Shown here: piece by piece, positions 33,879 to 45,329 of the stretch
Position numbering within the stretch: position 1 is the stretch's first letter
Layout: each line of letters begins with the position of its first letter
From: Amborella trichopoda
Lineage: Eukaryota; Streptophyta; Magnoliopsida; Amborellales; Amborellaceae
DNA length: 64,000 nt
Direction: 5' to 3'
Assembly (NCBI RefSeq): GCF_000471905.2
Contig: NW_006499364.1
Span: forward strand, 5,946,943-6,010,942
Program-made: the position numbers and the translations under genes
The notes under the pieces: generated by a model
What the model was told of the DNA's origin: nothing
Database searches by the model: none
The model's input: only the letters and a program-made list of their open reading frames with translations

Positions 33879-36800
33879 GATCTTTTGAGGCATGAATTCG
33901 TATATCTCTCTCTCATTATAGTTCACAATAAATCAAAACATGCATACTCATCCATGGATTTATCATTCACAAGAAATAGACAAAGTAATAACAACTATGT
34001 CAACCTCCTTAAATCCATCCCATGCACATGCCTCAAAAAATCATTTGCCCCCAAGCCTTTGGTTAATGGATCTACATGCATAGCCTCTGATGAAATGTAA
34101 CAAACTTCTACTTCACCACCTGCTATATCTTCTCTTACTCTATGGTATTGAGCTTTAATGTGCTTTGACTTGATGTGGAACTTTAGTTCAACTACCACTG
34201 CTATTCCAGCTTGATTGTCACACATAATTCTAATATTTCCATGTTTTAGAGGGTTGAAGTTAAGATGATTCAAGAACTTCTTCATCCAAATGGCTTCTAA
34301 AGTTGCGGAACTTAAAGCCATATACTTGGTTTCCATGATAAATATGGCTACAGTGTATTGCTTCTTGGTGTGTCAAGAAATAGCACCACCCCCATAAAGA
34401 AATAGATAACTTGAAATGGATATCGAGTCATCCGAGTCTCCTTGATAGTCGGAGTCTGTGTATCCCAAAACTTTAAGCTCACTCGCATTGTTATAGGTTA
34501 ATCCATAATCAAATGTTCCTTTCAAATACCTCATGATTTTTTTTCACGGCTTTCCAATGTTCTAATCCAGGATCACTTTGGAATCGATCAATTAAGCTTT
34601 GAGCAAAAGCTAGATCGGGTCTATTTCTCATGGTTAAATACATTAATGATCCTACGACACTCCGATACGGGATCCTTTCCATCTCATTTCTCTCAAGATC
34701 ATTGTTTGGTTTCATATTGACATTTAATTTTCCTCTCCTTTCCACAGGTGTATCTATAGACTGGGATTCACTCATACCAAATCTCTAAAGAACTTTCTTG
34801 TAATATGTAGATTGAGATAATTGAATAGTTCGAGCTGCTCTATCTCTTATAATATGAATCCCTAACACATACGAAGCCTCTCCCATATCTTTCATATCAA
34901 AATTACTTGATAGCATTGCCTTTGTGTCCCTTATATGGTCTAGGGTGCTACTAGCTATTAGAATGTCATCCACATATAAAGTCATGAAAGTAATGCTAGT
35001 CCCACTAGTGTTATGGTACACACAATGGTCATCCTCATTAGGTTTGAATCCTTATCTAATTAAGGTTTGGTGGAACTTGAGAAACCATCTTCTTGAAACT
35101 TGTTTGAGATCATAAAGTGATTTGTTAAGTTTGTACACTAACTTTTCCTTTCATTTTACAACAAAACCCTCAGGTTGGTTCATGTATATATCCTCTTCTA
35201 TGTCACCATTTAAGAAGGCGGCTTTTACGCAATTTGATGCAATTCTAGGTCAAGGTAGGCTACTATGGATATGATCATCTTAATTGAAGGCATTTTGGCA
35301 ACAGGTGAATAAGTGCCAAAATAACTTATCCCGTCCTTTTGAGTAAAACCTTTTGCGACAAGTCTTGCTTTGTATTTTTCAATACGTCCTTCAGAGTTAA
35401 GTTTCTTGTTTAATATCTACTTACATTCAATGGATCCAAGGTTAGATGGCAATCAGACTAACTCACATACATGGTTCTTTATGATTGAATTTATCTCATC
35501 TTGCATGACTTCCTTCCATAACTTAAGATCTAGACAAGACATAGCATGTAGGTAAGAATAAGGTTCATCATCGATTTCTTCACTAATCCTTTCATAGTCC
35601 TCCCCAGGGTAAGTGAAAAAGGTAGGTGGTCTCCGTATTCTCTCACTTCGCCTAAGTGGGATGGTTTGAATTTCTTTGTTAGGCTGACACTCATGGAAGT
35701 CTACTCTCTTTTGGGTTGATTCTCTCTCAAGGAATTCATCTTCAAGGAAATGGGCATCAAGGCTTTCAATCATATTACGATTCAAGAGGTTATAAAACCT
35801 AAATCCCTTCCCATGACTTGGGTATCATATGAAAATACATTTTATGGTTTTAGGATCAAGTTTGGACCTATTTTGAGATGCTATGAGAACATGGGCTGAA
35901 CATCCCCAAACCTTGAGGTGCTGAGGGAGATCGGCCCATGAAGAGTTGGTAAGGAGTTGATTGAACTACTTTGGTGGGAGTCCGATTAAGGACATATGTG
36001 GCGGTTAGAATTGCCTCCTCCTAAAACTCTGATCTAAGATTAACAATACTCATCATACTTTAAATAATCTCAACTAGGGTCCTATTCCTTCTCTTGGCAA
36101 CCCCATTTTGTTCAGGTGAGTTAGGCATGGTAGTTTGGTAGACAATCCCATATAAGACACAAAGATCTTGGAAGGTTTGGGAGGTATATTCCCTACCTCT
36201 ATCCGATCTAAGGTTTTTGATGGTTAGACTTAGTTGGTTTTCAACTTCCACTTTATATTGTTCGAATTTGGTTATGATCTTACTTTTGTTTCTCTTGAGA
36301 TAGGTGTGACTAAAACGGGAGCGCTCATCAATGAATGTTATGAAGTACCTCATGTGCCCCATGGTAGACACACTCATAGGTCCACACACATCCCATTGGA
36401 TTAGTTCTAAAAGACTAGAAAGACTTCTTTACTTTCTTTCCTTTAAGGCAAACCACGCATCTATTATGAGAATCGATATTCATTTTATCAACCAATCATT
36501 CTTTCATCATGATATGCATTCTAGATGGATTAATATGAGCTAACCTTAAATGCCATAAAGTAAAATTTTGTAAATCATCACCCAAGTAAGCATACTTTTT
36601 TTTCATTTTAATTTCAAAGAGCCCTTGAACTAAGTGGGCTACAAAAACAAGGTCTCTATTAATAGAGCCATCATAAACATAGACCTTTTCTTCATTGAAC
36701 AAGAACACAAACCCGATTTTACTCATCTTGGAAATAGAGATGATATTTTTTCTCATCCCGAGTATATAGAGGGTGTCCTTAAGCATGAGAGTCTCACCAT

Positions 36801-38174
36801 TAGTGAGCTCCAACACAAAGTCCCATTTTTCTAAGACCCTTTCCATTTGATTTCCACCCATATAAAGATTATGGGTACCGGGTTTGACATCATAAAACCT
36901 TCTAAAGCCCTTCATAGAATTTGTCACATGGATAGTAGCCCCTAAGTCAAGAACCCATACATCTGCCTCCCCATTGGCAATCAAAGTCTTATGGACCACG
37001 AAAACTCTCTATATCCTTGGTCATCCCCCGTTATTAGCTTGAGGCTTACCGGTATTGGGCTTAGGTGTAAAATGAGGATTTTGTGGGGGAGGGGGATACC
37101 TACAAAACTTTTGGGTATACTTGTATTTCTTGCATCTATAGTATTGCACCTTCAAGTAATATTGGTTTGAGGGCCAAACCGACCTCCTACCTACCATCAT
37201 GGGTGTGGGTCGTGGTTTAGACCTAAAAGGCATGGGGCGAGCATGGTTTGGTAGGTAGGCATGGGTTTTAGGAGGGTAAGGGATAAATGGATAAGGGAAG
37301 TAAGATTTTCCCTTTTGTTTCCCCTTCCCTTTCCATTTGTCTTTTCCCTTTCTTTTCTTGTTCTTAGCATTATCACTCCTACTCACTCCCACATTATATG
37401 TATTCACCATAGAAGAGTTAGGAAGAGAAGAAGAGATAGGAGTAATGAGTAAGGGAGTAGAAGAAGATGAGGGTTGGTGAGATTTACCATATGGACCATG
37501 GAATATGGTCTATCCATTGTCATCTTTCTTTGCTCTTCCCCTTCCATGAAAAATGCAGTCTCCTCCACTGTTGTAGGTGTGTCTTTGACCATCAAATTTG
37601 CCACAAAGGTCTCCCATGAGGGTGAGATCGAAAGCACAAACATCGTCTTTTGTGTCACCTCATCATATGAGTGACCGACTCTCTCACTCTGTCTTATACA
37701 ACTCTTGAACTCTCTTAGATGATCACCCACTTTAGTGTGATCATCCATTTTGCAACACATGAGATTCCTCATTCTAATGATCTTTTGAGCTTCATTCGGT
37801 GTGTCGTATTTCTTTTTTATACTCTTCATATTATCTTTGACACATACGAAATTTTCATACTCCTTAACAAATGAATCACTCATGGTTGCAAAAATAATGT
37901 TCATGGCACTTCGGTTTTTTGTTATGTCATGTCTCATATGCATCCTTAACAACTTGAGGAGCATTGATTACAAGCGGATTAGGTGGTCTAGAAGTCAATA
38001 ATGGCAATAGACCATCTTCATGAAACACAACCAATTTTCCTTCTCCATTTGGAGAAGTTGGTTCCATTGAACCTCTCCTCCTTCAGTAATTCGGTGAGTA
38101 TCGAACGGGCTACCATGGGTTCCTATCAGACACTCTATAATCCATCTAAAGACCCTAAAAGGGACTGTAAATGA

Positions 38175-38191
38175 GCCTAGCTCTAATACCA
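38175..38191 (-). other. Primer-binding site (initiator tRNA-Met type)
   Basis: The minus strand reads TGGTATTAGAGCTAGG two bases inside the 5' LTR end, one base away from the canonical TGGTATCAGAGC complementary to the 3' end of initiator tRNA-Met. This fixes both the orientation and the inner LTR boundary at 38194. Confidence 0.85.
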
Positions 38192-38193
38192 AT

Positions 38194-40800
38194 TGATAGT
38201 GGATACAAATATTAGAGCAAATTTCCAAGCCTAAAAACAAGGCAAAATGGACACCTTCAACAAGTCACTTACTAAAAACCAAGCTAAGTAAATAAGTTAC
38301 ACTCCTTTAAATAACAATTAAAACCATTTTTAACCTTGTAAAACCACTGTAAATAAACTCAAACACCAACCCCTTATGGGGCAATTACATAGAAAGCAAG
38401 ACTAGCTTATGAATTACACTTTCATAGCACAAATTACATTAATTATGTCCCAAAATTTAAAAACAACGTGCAACTAATCTAAAAAAATTTATAAGAAATA
38501 AAACTACTAAACAGAGAAATAGAATACCAAATTAAAATAGGAAATCCAAGTTTTGAACCCCTTGTACCGGGGCCACGCAATCGGGCCATATAATTAATTT
38601 TGTCCCTTCGGATTGTACAAAAGTGGTTCAATCTCACAATAGTATCTAATCCAAATGGAAAGAAATTACACACTTTAAAATGACTTCTTAAGATCTCAAC
38701 ACACTGGTATTATCATCCAAAGCAGAATGCAAAAAGTTTGAATCGAATTGGATAAAAAACAAGAGAGTTATGACCAAGCTACATACGGTGGTCCCTCGAA
38801 CCACCATAACAGTTTTGTATGGAAAGATTATGAACCCCCATAGGTAAAACGTGATGAAAAAGTTTTGTAAATTGAGTGAAACTTTGAGACTAAATTATTT
38901 GGTGGATTTGAAGCAAAGTAATCAATAGATACTATGCATGATCATAGATTCTCATGCATATAGGCTATAACTCATGAAGGACCACATTATGAATAAGCAT
39001 GATGAAAAAGATGAACAAATGAGGATTCTAAGATCAATGAACATTTTTGTAAATTCAAGACTCCAGAAACTATAGATGCCAAGAATATGATATTATGATA
39101 AAAGAAAATTCAATGGAATTTACCTTGATAAATGCACACTATGGATTTAAGCATGAGAAAGGAGGACCATCATTAAGATCACCATTAATAGAACTCTAAA
39201 AGCTCTCTCTCTTCAATATTATCTTACAAAGCCTTAGAAAAAGATAAGGGGGCAACAATTTTCGAAAATAGTTCAAGAGTTGAGATAGTTCGGGTTTGAC
39301 ATCTCTTTTATAACATGGGTGTAACCTTGGACTCAATTAACACCTTTGATGCACTAATCCAAAGGCACATGAGAGGCTAATGTACCTAATCACCCATCTC
39401 CATCCAACCACTAGGATGAGGGGATTGGATTTCATACTATTATCACTCACCCTAACCCTAAGCTATGCCACTTTACCATTTTGTCCTTGGTTCATGTTTT
39501 TTCTCCAATTGTATCCAATATGGCCTTACAAAAATACCTTTAGTTTTTTTAATAATGTATTAGAGTAAATAACCACAAAGGCTAAAGGGTAAAGAAGTAA
39601 CTGGCAAGGCTCACACATATGGAGATATTCTACTTTGTATATCTAAAATTTCAAACCAATCAATTTAAAGATAATGTCCCCTTCACATATGTGTGTTAAG
39701 ATATTCAAATGCATTTTCTCTTTAATATCAAATAAATATTCACACATGCCATGCATGACCCATGTGTGAGTTAATTAAGACATGTGATAAAAATAGAGCC
39801 TTAAGTTATAATATTATATAACAAAATATAACAGTATATAATATGACATCATAACACAACCCCTCATAAAACAAGTAACCAATTTGCCAATTTGGTCCCT
39901 TAAGGATCAGCGCTCAACTGGGCGGTGATCCTAGAGTGAGGCGTGGGTTGCCACGTGGCAGCCCTATGGCCACTCGGACGCTAATGGCACTACTAAATCA
40001 TGACTAAAGTGGAATTTGAGTCAAACAATTTTAAAAACCTCACTTTTTTAGCAAATAAAATTATGAAAAATTCTCTAAAATTCACAATACATATTTAAAA
40101 TATTTTTGAGCAATTATTAGGTTTTTCTCACCATTATAAAATCAGACAAAAGGTATAGTGAGATCTCATGCTAATAACTATAAGTATCAGAGTACTCCAT
40201 TGGACTAGTCCTTCCTCCGAGTCTCAGATCGACCCAATAGACCTATGTTCTACAGTCTAAAACAGAGACACATAATTGGCCATATCAAAGCCGCTGAGCC
40301 AGAACTTTCAATAATCTGGCTCTCAATGGATTACAGGTGTACCCATGTGAGATATGATCTAACTCAATTACAGGGGTCCTCTCAAAGCACATATGCACTA
40401 GCTTTCAAACTCAGATAATGCATTTGGAAGAGTGGCTTCCCATACGAAATAAAAATGCACATGCTATGTAATGGTCTCGTATCAGGATACGGACATATGT
40501 CCCATAAGTCTTGACCATTCCATATAGGGCGAATACTCAATAAGTACTCGGGTTCTATTTTTCTCGTTTGGATTCTCCAAGGCCTGACCTATTGCAGTTA
40601 AACATGAGGCTAACCTATAAAATCCTGACTAGGAGGTGACCCTCACATCTCCTTGAGAAATTGCTTTATCAACACGTGAACTCTCGATGCCTCATACGTA
40701 CTCAGAGTAGAATAATCTGGGCTCCATTTTGCAAGACGCCAAGATTTCAATCTCTCAATCGCTCCTACTGAATGTGAGGCTACTAGAATTTAAACCTTGA
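38194..40800 (-). repeat. 5' (right) LTR of the copia element
   Basis: It starts TGATAGTGGATAC like the left LTR and follows it with many substitutions and small indels. Its TATA-like box is at about 39298-39312 on the minus strand. The flank 40800-41128 may still belong to the LTR because a TGTTGGGTTTATG start on the minus strand lies at its outer edge. Confidence 0.85.
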
Positions 40801-41280
40801 TAGACCATATTTCCAATAGTCATTATACTAGAAGCCATCCATCACACACAATGGTAACATAGTCCCTTAGCTCACTCCCCTAGGTAAGTTCGACTTCATC
40901 AAGGGATAACCCCATGAAACTTCCTCGCTTTTATTCTATGTTTAGTTATTTAGGGGTTTTCCAACTCGACTGACCTAACTTGTCAAGTCAAGTCCAAGTA
41001 TCGGCAAATAACATTTGCTTATTATGGTCCACGAAGGACCATACTCCCACTAGGTTTATATTCTACTATATCAGATATTGATTACATACTATCATAAGGT
41101 CTTTAATGGCCACATAAACCCAACAACTATTGTGCGTCGATAAGCTTCCAGGTCATATTTTTTCTTGGCTTCCTAAAAATACGCTTAGGTAGGATTTTAT
41201 CTTTGTGAGTGAATCTCTGATAATCTCCCATAGGTGTGTATAATCTTCCGATATTAGTAAGATATGACTAACATTCATTA
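40801..41280. other. Non-coding stretch, possibly outer LTR part
   Basis: No gene. The first 330 bases may be the outer end of the copia 5' LTR (see that entry). The rest is unassigned. Confidence 0.4.
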
Positions 41281-41284
41281 TGAG

Positions 41285-41800
41285 TAGGAAACGGGTGGGG
41301 TTGAGTAATAAACCTGATGGATCAACCTGACCAAGACTAGTTCTGGATCCAGACAATGTACCAAAGGGTTTGGTCCTGGTCCAACTTTGATCCTATTGGG
41401 TCGTGTCGGGGTCTGGTATTTATGTGTAAGGAATATATAAATATATGGTAACTATGTATTTTAAAAAATGCAAGATATTTTTTTTTATATATTTGTTTTT
41501 ATTTCTGGACCTAGACCAGACACGATGCTAGGAGCAGGTCTAACCTAAACCAAGTCGGGTTGGGTACCGGTTGATGCGTCCCTTCCTAGATCGACCTAGA
41601 TGTAACTTGACTCATTCCTAGCTCTAACCTTCATATATACGAAGCTCATGTATAAAGGGCCAGGTCGGGCCTTACTTGAAATTGGGTCTAGACCCTTACT
41701 CTTAAGGGCTTTAAAAAAAAAGCCTGATGAAGCCCATGAAGGGCCCTAACCCAACCGATATCGAGCCGGGTATGGCCCCACTTGCACTCCCCTAATCTAA
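41285..41800. mobile_element. One or two GC-rich hAT-like fold-backs
   Basis: Words such as GGGTCGTGTCGGGGTC and GGACCTAGACCAGACACG face each other across an AT-rich centre (about 41285-41625). A second piece (about 41628-41797) ends in CACTTGCACTCCCCTA, the inverse of a TAGGGG-type hAT end. Ends are uncertain and no coding capacity is seen. Confidence 0.4.
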
Positions 41801-41969
41801 GGTCATGAAGTCCATAACCCCCCTAGCTTCGTCCTATAACAAATGGGACGTCATTGTCTCAACAAAAGCACTGAAGAGCTAGAGACATATTAGGCACAAT
41901 TTCTTGCAACACTTGATTTCCTTTTGAGTCACCTCTATTTGAAAAGGGTGCAGTTGGCATACAGATGCA

Positions 41970-42315
41970 TCCGTAGCTGTAGAGGTAAGGTGCACCTTCA
42001 AATTTTATCATGGTATATAATTTTGATATAAAATGTTCTTAGGATTATCTCAAAATCTATTTTTATATCTAATTATAAAATTTTAAATTTTAAAAACAGT
42101 TAAAATACAGTAGATCTATAAACATTTGAAAATCTTGAAAATGGACGGTGTAGATAATATGTTATAAAATGCACTATTTCTGAGAATTAAAATCTTTTTA
42201 TTTTTCATGGTCATACATCTCGATATCGAGATCATCAATCAAAGGGTTTTTCAACATTAAAACTACGCTTTCCGATGGATTTTTAAGGTGCATCCGTAGT
42301 TCTACGTTATAAGAT
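41970..42315. mobile_element. MITE family A, copy 2 (inverted relative to copy 1)
   Basis: The reverse complement matches 13659-14002 along its whole length, with termini GATGCACCTT and AAGGTGCACC and outer arms GTAGAACTACG/GTAGCTGTAG. The two copies are 28 kb apart and clearly diverged. Confidence 0.8.
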
Positions 42316-44490
42316 TGCATCTTATATAAACTTTTTCTATTTGAAAAACAGTCAAAAAATACTGATTTCAAAAATATCTGGATACCTTTGAAAATAGCTA
42401 TTTGGTTTAATATTTACCATCAAACATTAAAATACTCTTTAGCAAATTTTGTATGAGACCCTACCAAAATTACCCCAATCACCTTTTAAAGGCGATGAAA
42501 AAACACATTTTTAGCCTGTAACATTGAGCAAGAAGCGATTAAAAGAAAAGAAAAAAAAAAAGAGAGAATAAGAGAGAGAGTGAGATAGATCTCCTCAAAG
42601 AGAGAATCAAAGGGAAGAAGGTGAGATCAAATGCAGGTTAGGGGAGAGAGGCAAAAAAGAAACTTATCATAGAATATGATCTCCTTAAAGAAAATGACTG
42701 GAGATTATTTTCTTTCCCCTATTGAGGTGAATAATAGTTTCTTGTGCTTTTCAATTTGGCACATTCCAAATGTTCTCTTTGTTGGTTGTTGTATTGTGAC
42801 TCACAATCCACATTTCTTACGGATAAGTGCATGTCTACCATTACCATTACCATTACGACTCAGATGGGGAGTGACGATGGCATCTTGTTTCCAAACCAAC
42901 ATTAGAAACCTCTTTGTGAACAGATATTCAATAGGAAAATCCACCAAGTTGCTTGTTTGTGTTGGGGGTTGCACAGGACGAGGCCAGTCTTGCCCCGGCT
43001 CTACCTTTGTACCCATATGGTCAACCCAAGCTCGACCCCGGTCTTGCTAGTCCGAGCAGGGTCGCAAACAAATCAATAAAAACAATAAAAAAAAGTGAGT
43101 CGGGCCAGCTTGAACCAGGCTCGCACTTGCCCTAACCTAGCATTCGAGCCATAGTTTGTGGCCTAGGCCCTACATTTTTAGGGCGGGGCCAACATGTCAG
43201 CCTTAGTAATTGTATGAATTGTGTAATAGATATTTTGGTCTTTTAACATAATTCTTTAACAATTTGCCTAATAATCTAATCACATCAAAAGAACGTGATA
43301 ACTGCTTTATGCAGTTGTATAACTTCACTTGATTGTAACTACCATGACAAGGTTATGGACCCTTTGTATGATGGGATTGTATAGAATAAAGGCCATTTAT
43401 TTTTGACACGAGGAGGACATGATCATATCTATAGCCTTTTGATATGGTGGAGTTTGAGAGCAATGGATGTGGTTAATGGTACTCGCTTATTTTTGCATAT
43501 GCTCATTTCACTGCATATAAAAAAGTAAACGGTTTTATTTTATATTTTGTCTTATATAATTATGACGAATGAATCATAGTTATAGAAACGCAAATTTTAC
43601 TTTGGGAACCTAACCAAGAAAAAAATAAATGAAAAGAGAAAATATGAAGTAGAAGCGTCTTGGAGTGTAGTCTTGTATACTGATGGGAGCGAAAAAAGAT
43701 CTAATAATGCGCGGAACATTCATTTTCAACTTTCATTCAATACTTTTAAAACGCAATTATCTAGATTGGGAATTGTAGATCCATATTGAAAATCAATTGA
43801 GACTAAATTGGTTTTGGGCAGTATTAGTCCTGCAACGGTTCCCCCTTAAAACACCCTATTTCATAATTTTTTCCTTTTTCTTTTTAAGCTTATCATATAT
43901 TTTTAGGTTCTCCCCAAATCCCCACTCCATAAACCCCCATTTTATTGTATTTTATTTTATTTTTATTCGTTATTTTTCATATTTTTCTTCCTTATTTTTC
44001 ATATTTTTCTAGATTAAGGATTTGTACTAATCCAAACGAATCCAAATCATTTGATTTAAACCCGGCACGGATATATGAGGAAGATGATCCACACCAACTA
44101 TGAGTTTTAAAGTGTTGGATATTATAATGATATTTTATAAACATTGTTGTGGTGTGCTTTTTATGTTTGCTTTATTCTTGCACTTCAATTTATGACTATG
44201 CATTTAGCCAATTATGTACACGATCTTGGATGGGATCCTGATATTTGAGATTCCCAATTCTGCATGCTAGGGATTCCCGATAACCCTGTAAGAACTAACC
44301 TCCCATGTTTTTGAATGTGAGTATAATACAAATAAATGGTGAAAAGCCATTTGCATGGTTTATATATTTATGCTAATGTAGATTCTTAGAAATGCCTCTC
44401 TTAATATTTAAATATTTAAATATCGAATAAATTTGCAAAGAAATCTAGAGATAAAAATTTGTGAAATAGTGTTAAAGTTTCTACAAATCA
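42316..44490. other. Unassigned stretch upstream of ETHE1
   Basis: No gene recognised. At 42940-43200 there is a GC-richer patch with GGGTCG, GCCCCGG and AGCCCGG-like words that may be another decayed fold-back. The rest is AT-rich without convincing open frames. Confidence 0.4.
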
Positions 44491-44491
44491 A

Positions 44492-44797
44492 GGTTTAAAA
44501 GCATGGATCGGTGACCCAGATCTCGCCCATTCAAAAAAATTGCTTGATTAAGCAAATTGACGGCCTGCATGAGTGATCCAGTTGAGTGAACCAGCCAATG
44601 AAAAATTCAAAAAGTAAAGAAAATTCAAAAAAATAAAAAATGCATAGCTGTTTTTAGCCAAATCTCTAATAACCGACCACGAGGGGCTGGCTCATAGCGG
44701 AAATGAGCCGCTCCATATTTTGAGGTAACCGGGCCAACCCCTTGTGTTTCTGATCTGGATCCACTCGTTCCGATCCAAATTGCCATTTTTTAAAACC
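44492..44797. mobile_element. 306-bp fold-back MITE just upstream of ETHE1
   Basis: The left end GGTTTAAAAGCATGGATCGG and the inverted right end GGTTTTAAAAAATGGCAATT, then TGGATCGGAACGAGTGGATC, form an imperfect terminal inverted repeat. Inside, CTGGCTCAT and ATGAGCCGC also pair. It ends ~300 bp before the ETHE1 start codon, so it lies in or beside the promoter. A related end may occur at about 12385. Confidence 0.6.
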
Positions 44798-44949
44798 CGC
44801 TAAAAACAATTTACACGTAAATTAACCGCTACCTCGCCAGAAAATATTTCGTCCCGTGCCTGCAAACAAGGAGATGAGGAGGGAAAACGAAACATCGATA
44901 AAAAGACGCATTTTTCGAATAGAACAAGGTTTCGTTTGGCATTTAAAAA

Positions 44950-45095
44950 AAACTGCAACCTGCCGCACCAACTGCCAGCATCATCTTCCTCCTCACCTGA
45001 CGACGTGCTCGATGCTCTCTCTCTCTCTCTTAATCGATCAAACTCTCTCTTTCTCTCTCTAGAATATAATAAAGCCCCTGCCCTTCTCCACAGCA
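44950..45095 (+). promoter_or_regulatory. Putative ETHE1 promoter/5' leader with CT tracts
   Basis: Pyrimidine tracts CTCTCTCTCTCTCTCT (45015-45030) and CTCTCTCTTTCTCTCTCT (45043-45060) are typical of plant core promoters (Y patch) or 5' leaders. No TATA box stands at a sensible distance. The start site cannot be placed from sequence alone. Confidence 0.5.
45012..45062 (+). CDS. Possible uORF in the ETHE1 leader
   Basis: ATG at 45012 opens a 16-codon frame (MLSLSLLIDQTLSFSL) ending in TAG at 45060-45062, 33 bases before the main ATG. It exists only if transcription starts upstream of 45010. Its sequence is mostly the product of the CT tract, so a role for the peptide is unlikely, but translation of it could lower ETHE1 output. 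Confidence 0.3.
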   Translation: MLSLSLLIDQTLSFSL

Positions 45096-45329
45096 ATGTG
45101 CTTCTCTCTCCTCTCTCCTGCTCTCTCCTCTGCAAAGCCTTTCCTTCCTCTTCTCTTAAAGCCTAAACTCTTCAACAGGTTCGAGAACAAGGCTTATTCT
45201 GGAATGGAAGGTTACAGTACTTTCAGAGGGGAAAGTTCGAAGCTTCTCTTCCGACAACTCTTTGAAAAGGAATCGTCGACTTACACTTACCTTCTCGCTG
45301 ATATTAGCCACCCTCAGAGGCCCGCTCTG
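45096..45329 (+). CDS. ETHE1: ETHE1 exon 1 (78 codons)
   Basis: Start ATG at 45096: the first Met in frame and the only one that gives a basic leader. It ends at ...RPAL before GTGAGA. It carries the transit peptide and the conserved [17 protein letters not shown] start of the enzyme. Confidence 0.92.

Larger units (their letters stand above)
31292..40800 (-). mobile_element. Ty1/copia LTR retrotransposon fossil with paired ~2.6-kb LTRs
   Basis: The structure is complete but the element is broken, with many interruptions in its coding region. On the minus strand the order is 5' LTR (38194-40800), primer-binding site, gag (about 37965-37020), protease (about 37000), integrase (about 36550-36060), reverse transcriptase (about 35550-34510), RNase H (about 34340-34000), polypurine tract (33871-33878) and 3' LTR (31292-33870). 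The LTRs differ at roughly one base in ten over the first ~190 aligned bases (hand count), so the insertion is old, probably millions of years. The right LTR may extend to about 41128, where a TGTTGGG start is seen on the minus strand; the left LTR then lacks that terminal part. No target-site duplication was found. It inserted into the LTR-like block to its left. Confidence 0.9.
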
